A stretch of DNA of 42,893 bases. Origin: Oscillospiraceae bacterium (lineage in GTDB: Bacteria > Bacillota > Clostridia > Oscillospirales > Oscillospiraceae). Where the stretch lies: assembly GCA_016297855.1 (NCBI GenBank), contig JAEDFW010000002.1, forward strand, positions 1-42,893, written 5' to 3'. Below, piece by piece: positions 19,437 to 26,800 of the stretch. A program made the translations under genes and the position numbers. The stretch's first letter is position 1. The number at the start of each line of letters is the position of its first letter. The notes beneath the pieces are model-generated. The model was not told the origin of the DNA and did no database searches. It saw only the letters and a list, made by a program, of their open reading frames with translations.

Positions 19437-20525
19437 TCAGACCGTATGCTCGGCCTCGAATTTCTTCAAGAATTCAACCAGTGCTTCCACGCCTTCCTTG
19501 GGCATGGCGTTGTAAACGGAGGCTCGCAGACCGCCGACGGACTTGTGACCCTTGAGATTGTCATATCCGGCTGCTTTGGTAGCGGCAACGACTTCGGCAT
19601 CAAGCTCCTTACTTTCCGTGACGAACGGGATGTTCATCAAACTGCGGAATTCAGGACGAACGGTACCGGTGAACATCTTCGAAGCATCGAGGAAATCGTA
19701 CATGACCTTGGCTTTTTCGATGTTGCGCTGATGCATGACTTCCAGGCCGCCGATCGACTTGAGGTATTTGAACACCTTGCCGCAGCAGTAGATCGCCCAG
19801 CAGTTGGGAGTGTTGTACATGGAGCCTGCGTCAGCGTGCGTCTTGTACTGCAGATAGATGGGAAGGTCGGTCAAATCATCGCGGATGAGGTCTTCGCGGA
19901 TGATGACAACAACCATACCGGCCGGGCCGACGTTCTTCTGTACGCCCGCATAGATCATGCCGTAATCCGAGACGTTGCAGGGCTTGGAGAGGAACATGGA
20001 CGACTGGTCAGAAACCAGCACATGGCCTTTGGTGTTGGGCAGCTTGTTCCACGTCACGCCGTGGATGGTCTCATTTTCACAGATATAAACGTAGTCGGTA
20101 TCGTCAGGAATATCCAGATCAGAGCAATCCGGAACATAGGTGAAGTTTTCGTCCTTGCTGGAGGCGGCGACGATCACCTCGCCGACCTTTTTCGCCTCGG
20201 CAATGGCCTTTTTTGACCACGCACCGGTTTCGATGTAAACAGCCTTGCCGTTTTTCATCAGGTTCATCGGGATCATGGAGAACTGCAGCGTGGCACCGCC
20301 CTGAATAAACAGAACCTTGTAGTTACCCGGAATGCCCATCAGATCGCGCAGGTCCTGCTCAGCTTCGTCGATGATCTGCTGGAAAACCTTGGAGCGATGA
20401 GACATCTCCATCACGCACATTCCGCTGCCGCGGTAGTTCATCATCTCGTCACGGATCTCTTCCAGAACGGGTTCGGGCATCATGGCAGGTCCGGCAGAGA
20501 AGTTAAAGGTACGACCATATTTCAT
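19437..20525 (-). CDS. serC: Phosphoserine aminotransferase
   Basis: PLP-dependent conversion of 3-phosphohydroxypyruvate and glutamate to phosphoserine. 362 residues, normal length. Start block RTFNFSAGPAMMPEPV, the phosphate-binding QGGATLQF, and AGVQKNVGPAG with the PLP lysine at 197. The ATG at 20525 is chosen for GAGGAGG eight bases upstream; an open frame to 20600 crosses the promoter. Upstream of serA, with a promoter that overlaps a perfect palindrome. Phosphoserine phosphatase is not in the window. Confidence 0.96.
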   Translation of the reverse strand: MKYGRTFNFSAGPAMMPEPVLEEIRDEMMNYRGSGMCVMEMSHRSKVFQQIIDEAEQDLRDLMGIPGNYKVLFIQGGATLQFSMIPMNLMKNGKAVYIETGAWSKKAIAEAKKVGEVIVAASSKDENFTYVPDCSDLDIPDDTDYVYICENETIHGVTWNKLPNTKGHVLVSDQSSMFLSKPCNVSDYGMIYAGVQKNVGPAGMVVVIIREDLIRDDLTDLPIYLQYKTHADAGSMYNTPNCWAIYCCGKVFKYLKSIGGLEVMHQRNIEKAKVMYDFLDASKMFTGTVRPEFRSLMNIPFVTESKELDAEVVAATKAAGYDNLKGHKSVGGLRASVYNAMPKEGVEALVEFLKKFEAEHTV

Positions 20526-20569
20526 TGTGATTGCCTCCTCAAGAATGTAGGTGTTAGCATCCGACAAAC

Positions 20570-20600
20570 ACAGTATATACTGTTTATCTGGAAGAATCAA
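20570..20600 (-). promoter_or_regulatory. serC-serA promoter with overlapping palindrome
   Basis: Minus-strand TTGATT (20595-20600), 17-base spacer, TATACT (20572-20577). A perfect 14-base palindrome, ACAGTATATACTGT (20570-20583), covers the -10 box, the usual arrangement for a repressor operator. AT-rich tracts at 20613-20640 may act as an upstream element. Confidence 0.75.
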
Positions 20601-20655
20601 CTGGTTTCTAATAAAAATTTTGGGTATCTAAAATTTTTTTAGTGCAATCTGAACA

Positions 20656-20690
20656 GAAAAATACGCCCGCATGCAAAGTCGCTGCGGGCG
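20656..20690 (-). terminator. spoIIID terminator
   Basis: Minus strand: 8-bp stem CGCCCGCA / TGCGGGCG (20664-20671 with 20683-20690), then TATTTTT. A second, closer hairpin, GCCGGAAAA / TTTTCCGGC (20740-20748 with 20758-20766), overlaps an alternative stem CATCCG / CGGATG (20732-20737 with 20750-20755); it lacks a T-tract and its role is unclear. Confidence 0.85.
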
Positions 20691-20768
20691 CCAAGTCTAT
20701 ACCATGTTGCTTGCACCGCGAGGTTCGACCGCATCCGTTGCCGGAAAAGCGGATGGGTTTTCCGGCGG

Positions 20769-21023
20769 TTAAGCCGAGCTGCCCTTATATTTTCTGCGTG
20801 TGGCGATTCCGCCGCGGATATGCCGCTCGGCCTTGTTGGTGTCAAGGATCTGCTTGACCTGCATATACAGCGAACGGTTGCAGTGTTCCAGCCGTTCGGA
20901 CAGGTCCTTGTGTACGGTTGATTTTGAAATGCCGAAATGCTTTGCCGCACTGCGGATGGTCGTGCGGTTTTCAATGATGTACACAGCCAGTTCCTGGGCT
21001 CGGTTCTCCAGATCTTCTCTCAT
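20769..21023 (-). CDS. spoIIID: Sporulation transcription factor SpoIIID
   Basis: Small DNA-binding protein that switches mother-cell gene expression during endospore formation, activating or repressing genes of the sigma-E regulon. 84 residues, near the usual 80-95. The helix-turn-helix is visible at about residues 20-45 (TTIRSAAKHFGISKSTVHKD), with the conserved tail RHIRGGIATRRKYKG. GGAGG seven bases upstream fixes the start. A sequence matching a sigma-E promoter lies just upstream. It is flanked by metabolic genes rather than by other sporulation genes. Confidence 0.95.
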   Translation of the reverse strand: MREDLENRAQELAVYIIENRTTIRSAAKHFGISKSTVHKDLSERLEHCNRSLYMQVKQILDTNKAERHIRGGIATRRKYKGSSA

Positions 21024-21054
21024 GTGGGCACCTCCAAGCTGTGTATGCTGCTAA

Positions 21055-21083
21055 AGTGTATGCGCACAGGAAAGAGGGTAGAC
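21055..21083 (-). promoter_or_regulatory. Likely sigma-E promoter of spoIIID
   Basis: Minus-strand CATACACT (21055-21062) fits the sigma-E -10 consensus CATACAnT exactly. GTCTA (21079-21083), 16 bases upstream, is a partial -35. A second CATACAC occurs at 21040-21047. spoIIID is sigma-E dependent in Bacillus. Confidence 0.65.
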
Positions 21084-21086
21084 CTG

Positions 21087-21121
21087 AAAAAGCCGCCCCC
21101 GCACAAGTGTGCAGGAGCGGC
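21087..21121 (-). terminator. metA terminator
   Basis: Minus strand: 14-base arms (21108-21121 with 21092-21105), paired throughout with two G-U pairs, followed by TTTTT. Begins nine bases after the metA stop and overlaps the upstream edge of the spoIIID promoter region. Confidence 0.9.
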
Positions 21122-21129
21122 CGGGACAA

Positions 21130-22068
21130 TTACTGCGGCGCTTCCGGGAATCCCGGAATGGACTGAATGTCATAGGGCGTGGCCTGATAGACAAAATAGT
21201 TCAGCCAGTTGAGATACAGAAGGTTTGCATGGCTGCGCCAGGAAACAAGCGGAGGCTGCGTGTCATCGTCATTGGGGAAGTAGTTTTCCGGTACATGGAT
21301 AGGAAGACCGGCGTTTTTATCGCGCAGATACTCCGCCTGCAGCGTGCCGGCATCGTACTCCGAATGGCCGGTGATAAAGATCTGACGTCCGCCTTCCGTG
21401 GCCAGAGCATAGATGCCGGCCTTTTCTGATGAGGCGAGGATCTTGAGCTTGCTGCATGCTTCGACGTCTGCGCGGCGGATGGTGGTATGGCGTGAATGCG
21501 GCACCATAAACACTTCGTCAAAGCCGCGCATGAGCATGGATGAGCGGCGTTCAACGCGGTGAGGGAATACGCCGAACAGCTTTTCGGGCAGATCGTATTT
21601 CGGAATCCCGTAGTGATAATACAGACCCGCCTGTGCGCCCCAGCAGATGTGGAAGGTGGAATAGACGTGCGTACGGCTCCATTCCATGATTCGGCACAGC
21701 TCGTCCCAATATTCGACCTCTTCGAACGGCAGATGCTCCACCGGCGCGCCGGTGATGACCATACCATCAAAGCAGCGGTCTTTGACCTCGTCAAAGGTCT
21801 GGTAGAACTTTAAGAGGTGTTCCTTGGCCGTGTTTTTGGATTCGTGCGTGCTGGTGTGAATGAGCTCAAGCTCGACTTGCAGCGGCGTATTGCCAAGTAA
21901 CCGCGCCAGCTGTGTCTCAGTGGCGATTTTGGTAGGCATCAGGTTGAGAACCAGGATCTGCAGCGGGCGGATATCCTGCGTTGCAGCGCGGTTTTCAGAC
22001 ATGACAAAGATGTTCTCCTCTGCCAGCGTCTGTGCAGCGGGCAGACCATTGGGTATTTTGATCGGCAT
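21130..22068 (-). CDS. metA: Homoserine O-acyltransferase MetA, predicted O-acetyltransferase
   Basis: Activates homoserine for methionine synthesis. 312 residues of the MetA family. Catalytic residues visible: Cys142 in FHICWGAQAG, His235 and Glu237 in GHSEYD. Position 111 (TGAPVE) is Glu. In published work on the family, Glu at this position goes with acetyl-CoA and Gly with succinyl-CoA, so this enzyme should make O-acetylhomoserine although MetA is often labelled succinyltransferase. That fits its partner MetY, which uses O-acetylhomoserine. It starts five bases after the metY stop, with its ribosome-binding site (AAAGGA) at the end of metY. Controlled by the attenuator upstream of metY. 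Confidence 0.94.
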   Translation of the reverse strand: MPIKIPNGLPAAQTLAEENIFVMSENRAATQDIRPLQILVLNLMPTKIATETQLARLLGNTPLQVELELIHTSTHESKNTAKEHLLKFYQTFDEVKDRCFDGMVITGAPVEHLPFEEVEYWDELCRIMEWSRTHVYSTFHICWGAQAGLYYHYGIPKYDLPEKLFGVFPHRVERRSSMLMRGFDEVFMVPHSRHTTIRRADVEACSKLKILASSEKAGIYALATEGGRQIFITGHSEYDAGTLQAEYLRDKNAGLPIHVPENYFPNDDDTQPPLVSWRSHANLLYLNWLNYFVYQATPYDIQSIPGFPEAPQ

Positions 22069-22073
22069 GGTGC

Positions 22074-23360
22074 TCAGTCCTTTCCGGAAAGCGCCTGATC
22101 GATGTCAGCGATGAGATCGTCTGCGTCCTCCAGACCGCACGAGTAGCGTACTAAGTCTTCAGATACGCCGGCCGCCAGAAGCTCCTGCGCGTTCATCTGC
22201 CGGTGCGTGGAGCTGGCCGGGTGCAGGCAGCAGGTGCGCGCGTCGGCCACATGCGTTTCGATGGCGGCGATTTTCAGCCGGCCCATAAACGCCTCAGCGG
22301 CGGCACGTCCGCCCTTGACGCCGAAGCTCACGACGCCGCACGAGCCGTTCGGCAGATACTTCTGCCCAAGCGCATAATACTTGTCACCCGGCAGGCCGCA
22401 ATACTGCACCCATGCGATCTTCTCGTTCTGCTGCAAAAACTCGGCGACCTTCTGTGCGTTTTCGCAGTGGCGCTTCACGCGCACATGCAGGCTCTCAAGG
22501 CCAAGATTCAGATAGTACGCGCTCTGTGGCGATTGCACAGAGCCAAAGTCGCGCATCAGCTGCGCGGTGGCCTTGGTGATGTACGCGCCTTCGATACCGA
22601 AGCGCTCGGTATATGTCACGCCGTGGTAGCTCTCATCGGGCGTGCACAGGCCGGGGAACTTGTCGGGATATTTCGTCCAGTCAAACTTGCCGGAGTCTAC
22701 GATGCAGCCGCCGACTGCTCCGCCGTGGCCGTCCATGTACTTTGTGGTCGAGTGCGTGACGATGTCCGCACCCCACTCGAACGGGCGGCAGTTGATAGGC
22801 GTGGCAAACGTGTTGTCGATGATGAGCGGTACGCCGTGCGCATGTGCGGCCTTGGCAAACTTCTCAATGTCAAGCACTGTCAGCGCGGGATTTGCGATCG
22901 TCTCTCCGAATACGGCCTTGGTGTTCGGGCGGAAGGCAGCATTCAGCGCCTCTTCCGTACAGTTAGGATCGACAAACGTGAACTCAATGCCCATACGCTT
23001 CATGGTTACGGCGAAGAGGTTATAGCTGCCGCCGTAGATGCTCGACGAACTGACAATGTGATCGCCGCAGGAGGCAAGGTTAAAAATGGCGTAGAATGTC
23101 GCGGCCTGGCCGGAAGAGGTCAGCATGGCGGCAGTGCCGCCTTCCAATGCGGCAATCTTGGCCGCAACGTGGTCATTGGTCGGGTTCTGCAGGCGCGAGT
23201 AGAAGTAGCCGTCGGCCTCGAGATCAAACAGCTTTCCCATATCGCTGCTGGTAGCGTATTTGAACGTGGTGCTCTGGATAATGGGAATCTGACGCGGCTC
23301 ACCGTTTTCGGGGTGATAGCCTGCCTGTACGCAGCGGGTTCCAAGTTTCGTCTGTGCCAT
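22074..23360 (-). CDS. metY: O-acetylhomoserine aminocarboxypropyltransferase (sulfhydrylase)
   Basis: PLP enzyme that joins O-acetylhomoserine and sulfide to give homocysteine. 428 residues, the length of MetY rather than the about 380 of MetB/MetC. Blocks: NPTNDHVAAKIAALEGG, SSIYGGSYNLF, and THSTTKYMDGHGG with the PLP lysine at 207. The start at 23360 has AGGAGG nine bases upstream. An open frame continues to 23432 but runs through the attenuator terminator and is rejected. First gene of metY-metA, behind a Met-codon leader. I see no S-box or T-box motif. Confidence 0.95.
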   Translation of the reverse strand: MAQTKLGTRCVQAGYHPENGEPRQIPIIQSTTFKYATSSDMGKLFDLEADGYFYSRLQNPTNDHVAAKIAALEGGTAAMLTSSGQAATFYAIFNLASCGDHIVSSSSIYGGSYNLFAVTMKRMGIEFTFVDPNCTEEALNAAFRPNTKAVFGETIANPALTVLDIEKFAKAAHAHGVPLIIDNTFATPINCRPFEWGADIVTHSTTKYMDGHGGAVGGCIVDSGKFDWTKYPDKFPGLCTPDESYHGVTYTERFGIEGAYITKATAQLMRDFGSVQSPQSAYYLNLGLESLHVRVKRHCENAQKVAEFLQQNEKIAWVQYCGLPGDKYYALGQKYLPNGSCGVVSFGVKGGRAAAEAFMGRLKIAAIETHVADARTCCLHPASSTHRQMNAQELLAAGVSEDLVRYSCGLEDADDLIADIDQALSGKD

Positions 23361-23379
23361 GTGTATCGTCCTCCTGAAC

Positions 23380-23416
23380 AAAATAAGGCGGCCATGGTAG
23401 CACCCATAGCCGCCTT
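23380..23416 (-). terminator. Attenuator terminator before metY
   Basis: Minus strand: a 13-bp stem (23404-23416 with 23385-23397; eight perfect GC-rich pairs AAGGCGGC / GCCGCCTT, then one U-G and four more) with a 6-base loop, followed by ATTTTGTT. It lies only 20 bases before the metY start, inside the leader, so it must be conditional. Confidence 0.85.
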
Positions 23417-23524
23417 CGGTATTCCATTCCAAGCGATCTCAGAATGTACCAAAGACGGCGCGGCGCATCATCATAGAACTGTTACTGACGTATTTCATAT
23501 CGCTCCGCCTTTCTTCCAAGATCA
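23409..23524 (-). promoter_or_regulatory. Met-dependent transcription attenuator (antiterminator and protector strands)
   Basis: In the leader RNA, 23447-23459 (GCCGTCTTTGGTA) pairs over 13 contiguous positions with 23409-23421 (TACCGAAGGCGGC), with two G-U pairs. The second strand contains the whole outer 5' arm of the terminator, so the structures exclude each other. The first strand begins seven bases after three Met codons of a leader peptide. A third stretch, AAAGGCGG (23505-23512), overlapping the leader's ribosome-binding site, can pair with 23451-23458 and would act as protector when the leader is untranslated. This is the layout of ribosome-mediated attenuation: stalling at Met codons should favour readthrough. 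Structure is seen; mechanism is inferred. Confidence 0.8.
23439..23498 (-). CDS. Methionine leader peptide of the metY-metA operon
   Basis: A 19-codon frame, MKYVSNSSMMMRRAVFGTF, on the minus strand between the promoter and the metY terminator. Three consecutive ATG codons (23466-23474) lie in the middle; four of 19 residues are Met. AAAGG lies nine bases before its start (with GGAG at four). Codons 14-18 overlap the antiterminator strand, so a ribosome moving on to the stop at 23439-23441 would mask it. Too short for routine gene calling. Function as an amino-acid sensor is inferred from codons, position and RNA structure; no such leader for metY in Firmicutes is known to me. Confidence 0.78.
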   Translation of the reverse strand: MKYVSNSSMMMRRAVFGTF

Positions 23525-23529
23525 GTACT

Positions 23530-23558
23530 ATTTTACGAGCATTCCTGCGCCCTGTCAA
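23530..23558 (-). promoter_or_regulatory. metY-metA promoter
   Basis: Minus-strand TTGACA (23553-23558), 17-base spacer, TAAAAT (23530-23535). A strong sigma-A promoter; start near 23523 places the Met leader peptide about 25 bases into the transcript. Confidence 0.88.
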
Positions 23559-23629
23559 GAACTATTTCCTGTAGAGTGTGCGGGGATGTTTTTTTGGTGT
23601 GGCTGTGGTAGAATGAGAACACTCAACGT

Positions 23630-23649
23630 TCTTAACGTCATCTTAACAT
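23630..23649 (+). repeat. TCTTAAC direct repeat, probable response-regulator box
   Basis: TCTTAAC at 23630-23636 and again at 23641-23647: an 11-base period, one helical turn, as for OmpR/PhoB-type regulators. A weaker third copy (CTCAACGT) starts at 23622. It lies about 45 bases before the kinase gene of a two-component pair whose regulator is of that family. No convincing sigma-A promoter is seen between the repeat and the start codon. Confidence 0.6.
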
Positions 23650-23693
23650 CCGAAATTGTCACAGCAGTGGTATTGTATACTGGGAGGGTTCAG

Positions 23694-24827
23694 ATGAAAT
23701 ACATAAATACCGGTCGGCGCGCGCCGTTCAAAGCGCGCCTGCGGAAGATTCTGCCGTTTTGCTGGGCGGATTTCGCGGTGTGTGCCGGCATTCTCGCTGC
23801 TGCGATGCTGCTGTGCTACCTGCTGCGTATGATCGACGACAGCGACGTCTTTGTAGCGCTCATATTTGAACTGGCCGTGGTGCTGGTTTCCCGCTTTACG
23901 AACGGATATCTGTTTGGCTTGCTTGCTTCCGTGCTGGGTGTGGTGGGCATCAACTATATTTTCACCTATCCCTACTATCAGCTGGACTTCACGATTTCAG
24001 GCTATCCGTTGACGTTTCTTGTGATGCTGGCGGTGTCTGTCAGCGTCAGTACGCTGACCACGCAGATCAAGCGGCAGGAGCAGCTTCGGGCGGAGGCGGA
24101 GAAGGAGAAGGTGCGCGGGAATCTTCTGCGCGCCGTCTCACACGACATTCGTACGCCGTTGACCGGCATTGCTGGCTGCATCAATACCATGCTTGACAGC
24201 GGAGACAGCCTTACTCCAGAGACGCGCAGGCAGCTGCTGACAAATGTGCGTGACGAAGCAAACTGGCTCATCGGTGTGGTGGAGAATCTGCTGTCGGTGA
24301 CGCGTATCTCCGGTGAGACGAAGCTCCGAAAAGAGCTGGAACCGGGCGAGGAGGTACTCAGTGCGGCTGCAATCAAATTGCAGAAGGTCTATCCGGAGCT
24401 GACAATATCCATCTGTGCGCCGCATGAGCTGTTGATGATCCCGATGGATGTCATTCTGATCCAGCAGGTACTCATCAATCTCATGGAAAATGCCGTGCGC
24501 CACGGCGGTACGACGACACGGATCGAGCTTACCCTGCGCCGCGAGGACGGTTTTGCGGTATTTGAGGTGGCGGACAACGGTCAGGGCATCCCACGTGATT
24601 TGCTGCCGCACCTGTTCAGCGGCGTTCACAGCCCGAAGGAGCAGTCCGGTGAGGCCGACGGCAAGCGAAACATGGGCATCGGCCTGCCAGTTTGTATGAC
24701 GATCGTGCGGGCGCATGGCGGAACCATGCAGGCGGAAAACCGACAACAGGGCGGCGCGCTGTTCCGGTTTTTAATCCCTTTGGAGGAGAGTGGGAAAGAT
24801 GACGAAGGAAAAAATACTGATTATTGA
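23694..24827 (+). CDS. KdpD-like sensor histidine kinase lacking the N-terminal KdpD module
   Basis: Membrane sensor kinase, 377 residues. Residues about 27-125 hold four hydrophobic segments with the DUF4118 (KdpD transmembrane) pattern (FVALIFELAVVLVSRFTNGYLFG); the dimerisation domain has the phosphoacceptor His150 in AVSHDIRTPL; the ATPase domain has NLMENAVRHG (N box), VADNGQGIP (G1) and NMGIGLPV (G2). The 500-residue N-terminal KdpD/universal-stress part of full KdpD is absent. Start ATG at 23694 has GGGAGGG close upstream; the much longer open frame upstream is antisense to metY. Overlaps the response regulator by 29 bases. No kdpFABC genes are in the window, so the signal need not be potassium. 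Confidence 0.9.
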   Translation: MKYINTGRRAPFKARLRKILPFCWADFAVCAGILAAAMLLCYLLRMIDDSDVFVALIFELAVVLVSRFTNGYLFGLLASVLGVVGINYIFTYPYYQLDFTISGYPLTFLVMLAVSVSVSTLTTQIKRQEQLRAEAEKEKVRGNLLRAVSHDIRTPLTGIAGCINTMLDSGDSLTPETRRQLLTNVRDEANWLIGVVENLLSVTRISGETKLRKELEPGEEVLSAAAIKLQKVYPELTISICAPHELLMIPMDVILIQQVLINLMENAVRHGGTTTRIELTLRREDGFAVFEVADNGQGIPRDLLPHLFSGVHSPKEQSGEADGKRNMGIGLPVCMTIVRAHGGTMQAENRQQGGALFRFLIPLEESGKDDEGKNTDY

Positions 24828-25506
24828 AGATGAACAGATCATCCGCAATTTCATGCAGGCAATCCTGAGCGCAAAGGGATATGACGTCCTGCTGGCACGC
24901 AGCGGTGCGATGGCCGACACCATGATCGCCTCGCATTGTCCGGACCTCATCATTCTCGATCTCGGTCTGCCAGACACCGATGGCATGAATATTCTGATGA
25001 AGGTGCGTGAATGGTCAAAGGTGCCGGTCATCGTCGTTTCGGCGCGCAGCCATGAAAGTGATAAGGTTGCCGCGCTTGATGCTGGCGCCGATGACTATCT
25101 GACCAAGCCCTTCGGCACAGAAGAGCTGCTGGCGCGGATCCGCACGGCGATCCGCCACACGCGCACGCCGGCCGGTAGCAATATGGTGGCAAATTCGGGC
25201 GTATTTCGCGCGGGCAAGCTGACCATCGATTATGGTAAGCGGCGCGTATTTCTCGATGGACGCGATGTCGGACTGACGCAGAACGAGTATAAACTCGTGG
25301 CGCTGTTGGGCCTGCACGCGGGAAAAGTGCTGACGTATGATTATCTGATTCGCGAATTGTGGGGACCCAGCGCGCGCAGTGATAACCAGATTCTGCGTGT
25401 GAACATGGCCAATATCCGCCGAAAGATCGAGCAGAATCCGGCGCAGCCGGCCTATATTTTTACTGAAGTCGGCGTGGGATATCGCATGATTGAAGCGGAC
25501 GAATGA
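24799..25506 (+). CDS. OmpR/KdpE-family response regulator
   Basis: DNA-binding partner of the preceding kinase, 235 residues. Receiver domain: acidic pair at residues 10-12 (EDE), phosphoacceptor Asp54 in LIILDLGLPD, and Lys103 in LTKPFG. A winged-helix output domain follows (LTQNEYKLVALLG ... RVNMANIRRKIE ... GVGYRM). The ATG at 24799 is preferred to the GTG at 24790, which lies only two bases from the GGAGGA site. It probably binds the TTAAC-type repeats upstream of its own operon, the symporter and the oadG-like gene; this is inference from shared sequence. Confidence 0.92.
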   Translation: MTKEKILIIEDEQIIRNFMQAILSAKGYDVLLARSGAMADTMIASHCPDLIILDLGLPDTDGMNILMKVREWSKVPVIVVSARSHESDKVAALDAGADDYLTKPFGTEELLARIRTAIRHTRTPAGSNMVANSGVFRAGKLTIDYGKRRVFLDGRDVGLTQNEYKLVALLGLHAGKVLTYDYLIRELWGPSARSDNQILRVNMANIRRKIEQNPAQPAYIFTEVGVGYRMIEADE

Positions 25507-25514
25507 GCGTGAAA

Positions 25515-25548
25515 AAGAGACGCAGCAATAGCTGCGTCTCTTATTTTT
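25515..25548. terminator. Bidirectional terminator
   Basis: Perfect 12-bp stem AAGAGACGCAGC / GCTGCGTCTCTT with loop AATA. T-rich on both sides (ATTTTTG on plus, TTTTTC on minus), between the convergent response regulator and symporter genes. Confidence 0.95.
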
Positions 25549-25555
25549 GCGGGAT

Positions 25556-26800
25556 TTATTTTCCGGCCTTCGCAGCGGCTTTGGCGGCTTTTTGGCGCTC
25601 AAGGCGAGAGATGAACAGCGCGCAGGTAGCGTCGCCTGTGATGTTGAGCGTCGTTCTGCCCATGTCGAAGATCTTGTCAACGCCTGCGATGATCGCAATG
25701 CCCGCGACCGGGATGCCGATGGTCGTCAAGACCATTGCCAGCATGATCATGCCAGCGCCTGAGACGCCAGCTGTGCCGATGGAGGCCAGCGTCGCAGTGA
25801 GGACGATCATTGCCATATCGCCGATGGTAAGGTTGATGTTGTAGCAGCAGGCAATGAACACGGCGGCGACAGCCTGATAAATCGCTGTGCCGTCCATATT
25901 GATGGTAGCACCCAGAGGCAGCACAAACGAACTGATCTCAGGCTCAGCTCCCATTTTGTTGCAGCATTCGATGTTCAGCGGAAGCGTGGCGTTGGACGAA
26001 GTGGTGGTGAAGGCGCAGATCATGGCCGGAGCCAGACCCTTGAAGAACTTGAGCGGATTCATGCCCGCAAGGAAGCGGACGGACAGACCGTAAACAATGA
26101 TAACATGTGTAAGGTATCCAAGATAAGCCACGCCGATCACAACGGCAAGCGTGCCGACGATAGAGGCGCCGTTTACGGCGACAACGTTGATCATGAGGCA
26201 GAACACGCCGATCGGGGTGAGCTTGATGATCATCATCATGATCTTCATGACCACGTCATTCATGTCGCTGATGATCGTTGCAATGCGCTGTCCCTTCTCT
26301 CCTGCTGCCAGAACACCCGCACCGGTCAGAATGGCAATAACAATAACCGGCAGCATGTCGGCGTTCACCATGGGCTTAAAGAGGTTATCCGGGAAGATGC
26401 CTACAATGACAGACATGACGGACGGAGCTTCCTTGGCCTCATACTCCAGCGTGTCAAGCTCTGCGCTGGGCAGCACCGGGAACGCGCCCTTGAAGATATT
26501 GACCAGCACCAGACCGATCACGACGGCAATGGCGGTGGTAAACATGTAGTATACAAAGGTCTTCAGACCAACGCTGCCGACGCGCTTCAGATCGTTCAGA
26601 CTGATGACACCGTCAGCAATGGAAAACAGAACGACAGGTACGACAAGGAACTTCAGCAGATTGATGTAGATCATGCCGATGGGCTTGATCCACTCAGTCG
26701 TAAAGTCAGGATTCTTGGTGAACAGCAGACCGATCAGAATACCGGCGAGCATGCCAATAAAGATCCATGCGGGTAGACTGAGTTTGCGTTTCTTTTCCAT
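25556..26800 (-). CDS. Dicarboxylate/amino acid:cation symporter (DAACS family)
   Basis: Sodium- or proton-coupled importer of acidic amino acids or C4-dicarboxylates, GltP/GltT/DctA fold. 414 residues with eight predicted helices and two re-entrant loops. The HP1-side TTTSSNATLP and the sodium/substrate motif GATINMDGTA are present. A basic C-terminal tail ends it. GGGAG six bases upstream supports the start. Its long upstream region carries an element very similar to the box upstream of the adjacent two-component system, which could make this transporter its target. Substrate (glutamate, aspartate or dicarboxylate) cannot be fixed from sequence reading. Confidence 0.93.
   Translation of the reverse strand: MEKKRKLSLPAWIFIGMLAGILIGLLFTKNPDFTTEWIKPIGMIYINLLKFLVVPVVLFSIADGVISLNDLKRVGSVGLKTFVYYMFTTAIAVVIGLVLVNIFKGAFPVLPSAELDTLEYEAKEAPSVMSVIVGIFPDNLFKPMVNADMLPVIVIAILTGAGVLAAGEKGQRIATIISDMNDVVMKIMMMIIKLTPIGVFCLMINVVAVNGASIVGTLAVVIGVAYLGYLTHVIIVYGLSVRFLAGMNPLKFFKGLAPAMICAFTTTSSNATLPLNIECCNKMGAEPEISSFVLPLGATINMDGTAIYQAVAAVFIACCYNINLTIGDMAMIVLTATLASIGTAGVSGAGMIMLAMVLTTIGIPVAGIAIIAGVDKIFDMGRTTLNITGDATCALFISRLERQKAAKAAAKAGK

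Noticed and set aside
17104..19515. 803-codon plus-strand frame opposite gdhA and serA
   Set aside because: Antisense of two well-identified genes and spans their intergenic region and promoter.
23361..23432. N-terminal extension of metY by 24 codons
   Set aside because: It would run through the terminator hairpin and pass the AGGAGG site before 23360; the added residues do not resemble the family.
23380..23524. SAM riboswitch (S-box) or Met T-box upstream of metY
   Set aside because: Neither the S-box core sequences nor the T-box antiterminator sequence is present; the leader is explained by peptide-coupled attenuation.
22203..23693. Very long plus-strand reading frame leading into the histidine kinase
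   Set aside because: It is the antisense of metY and its leader; the kinase domain and ribosome-binding site place the start at 23694.
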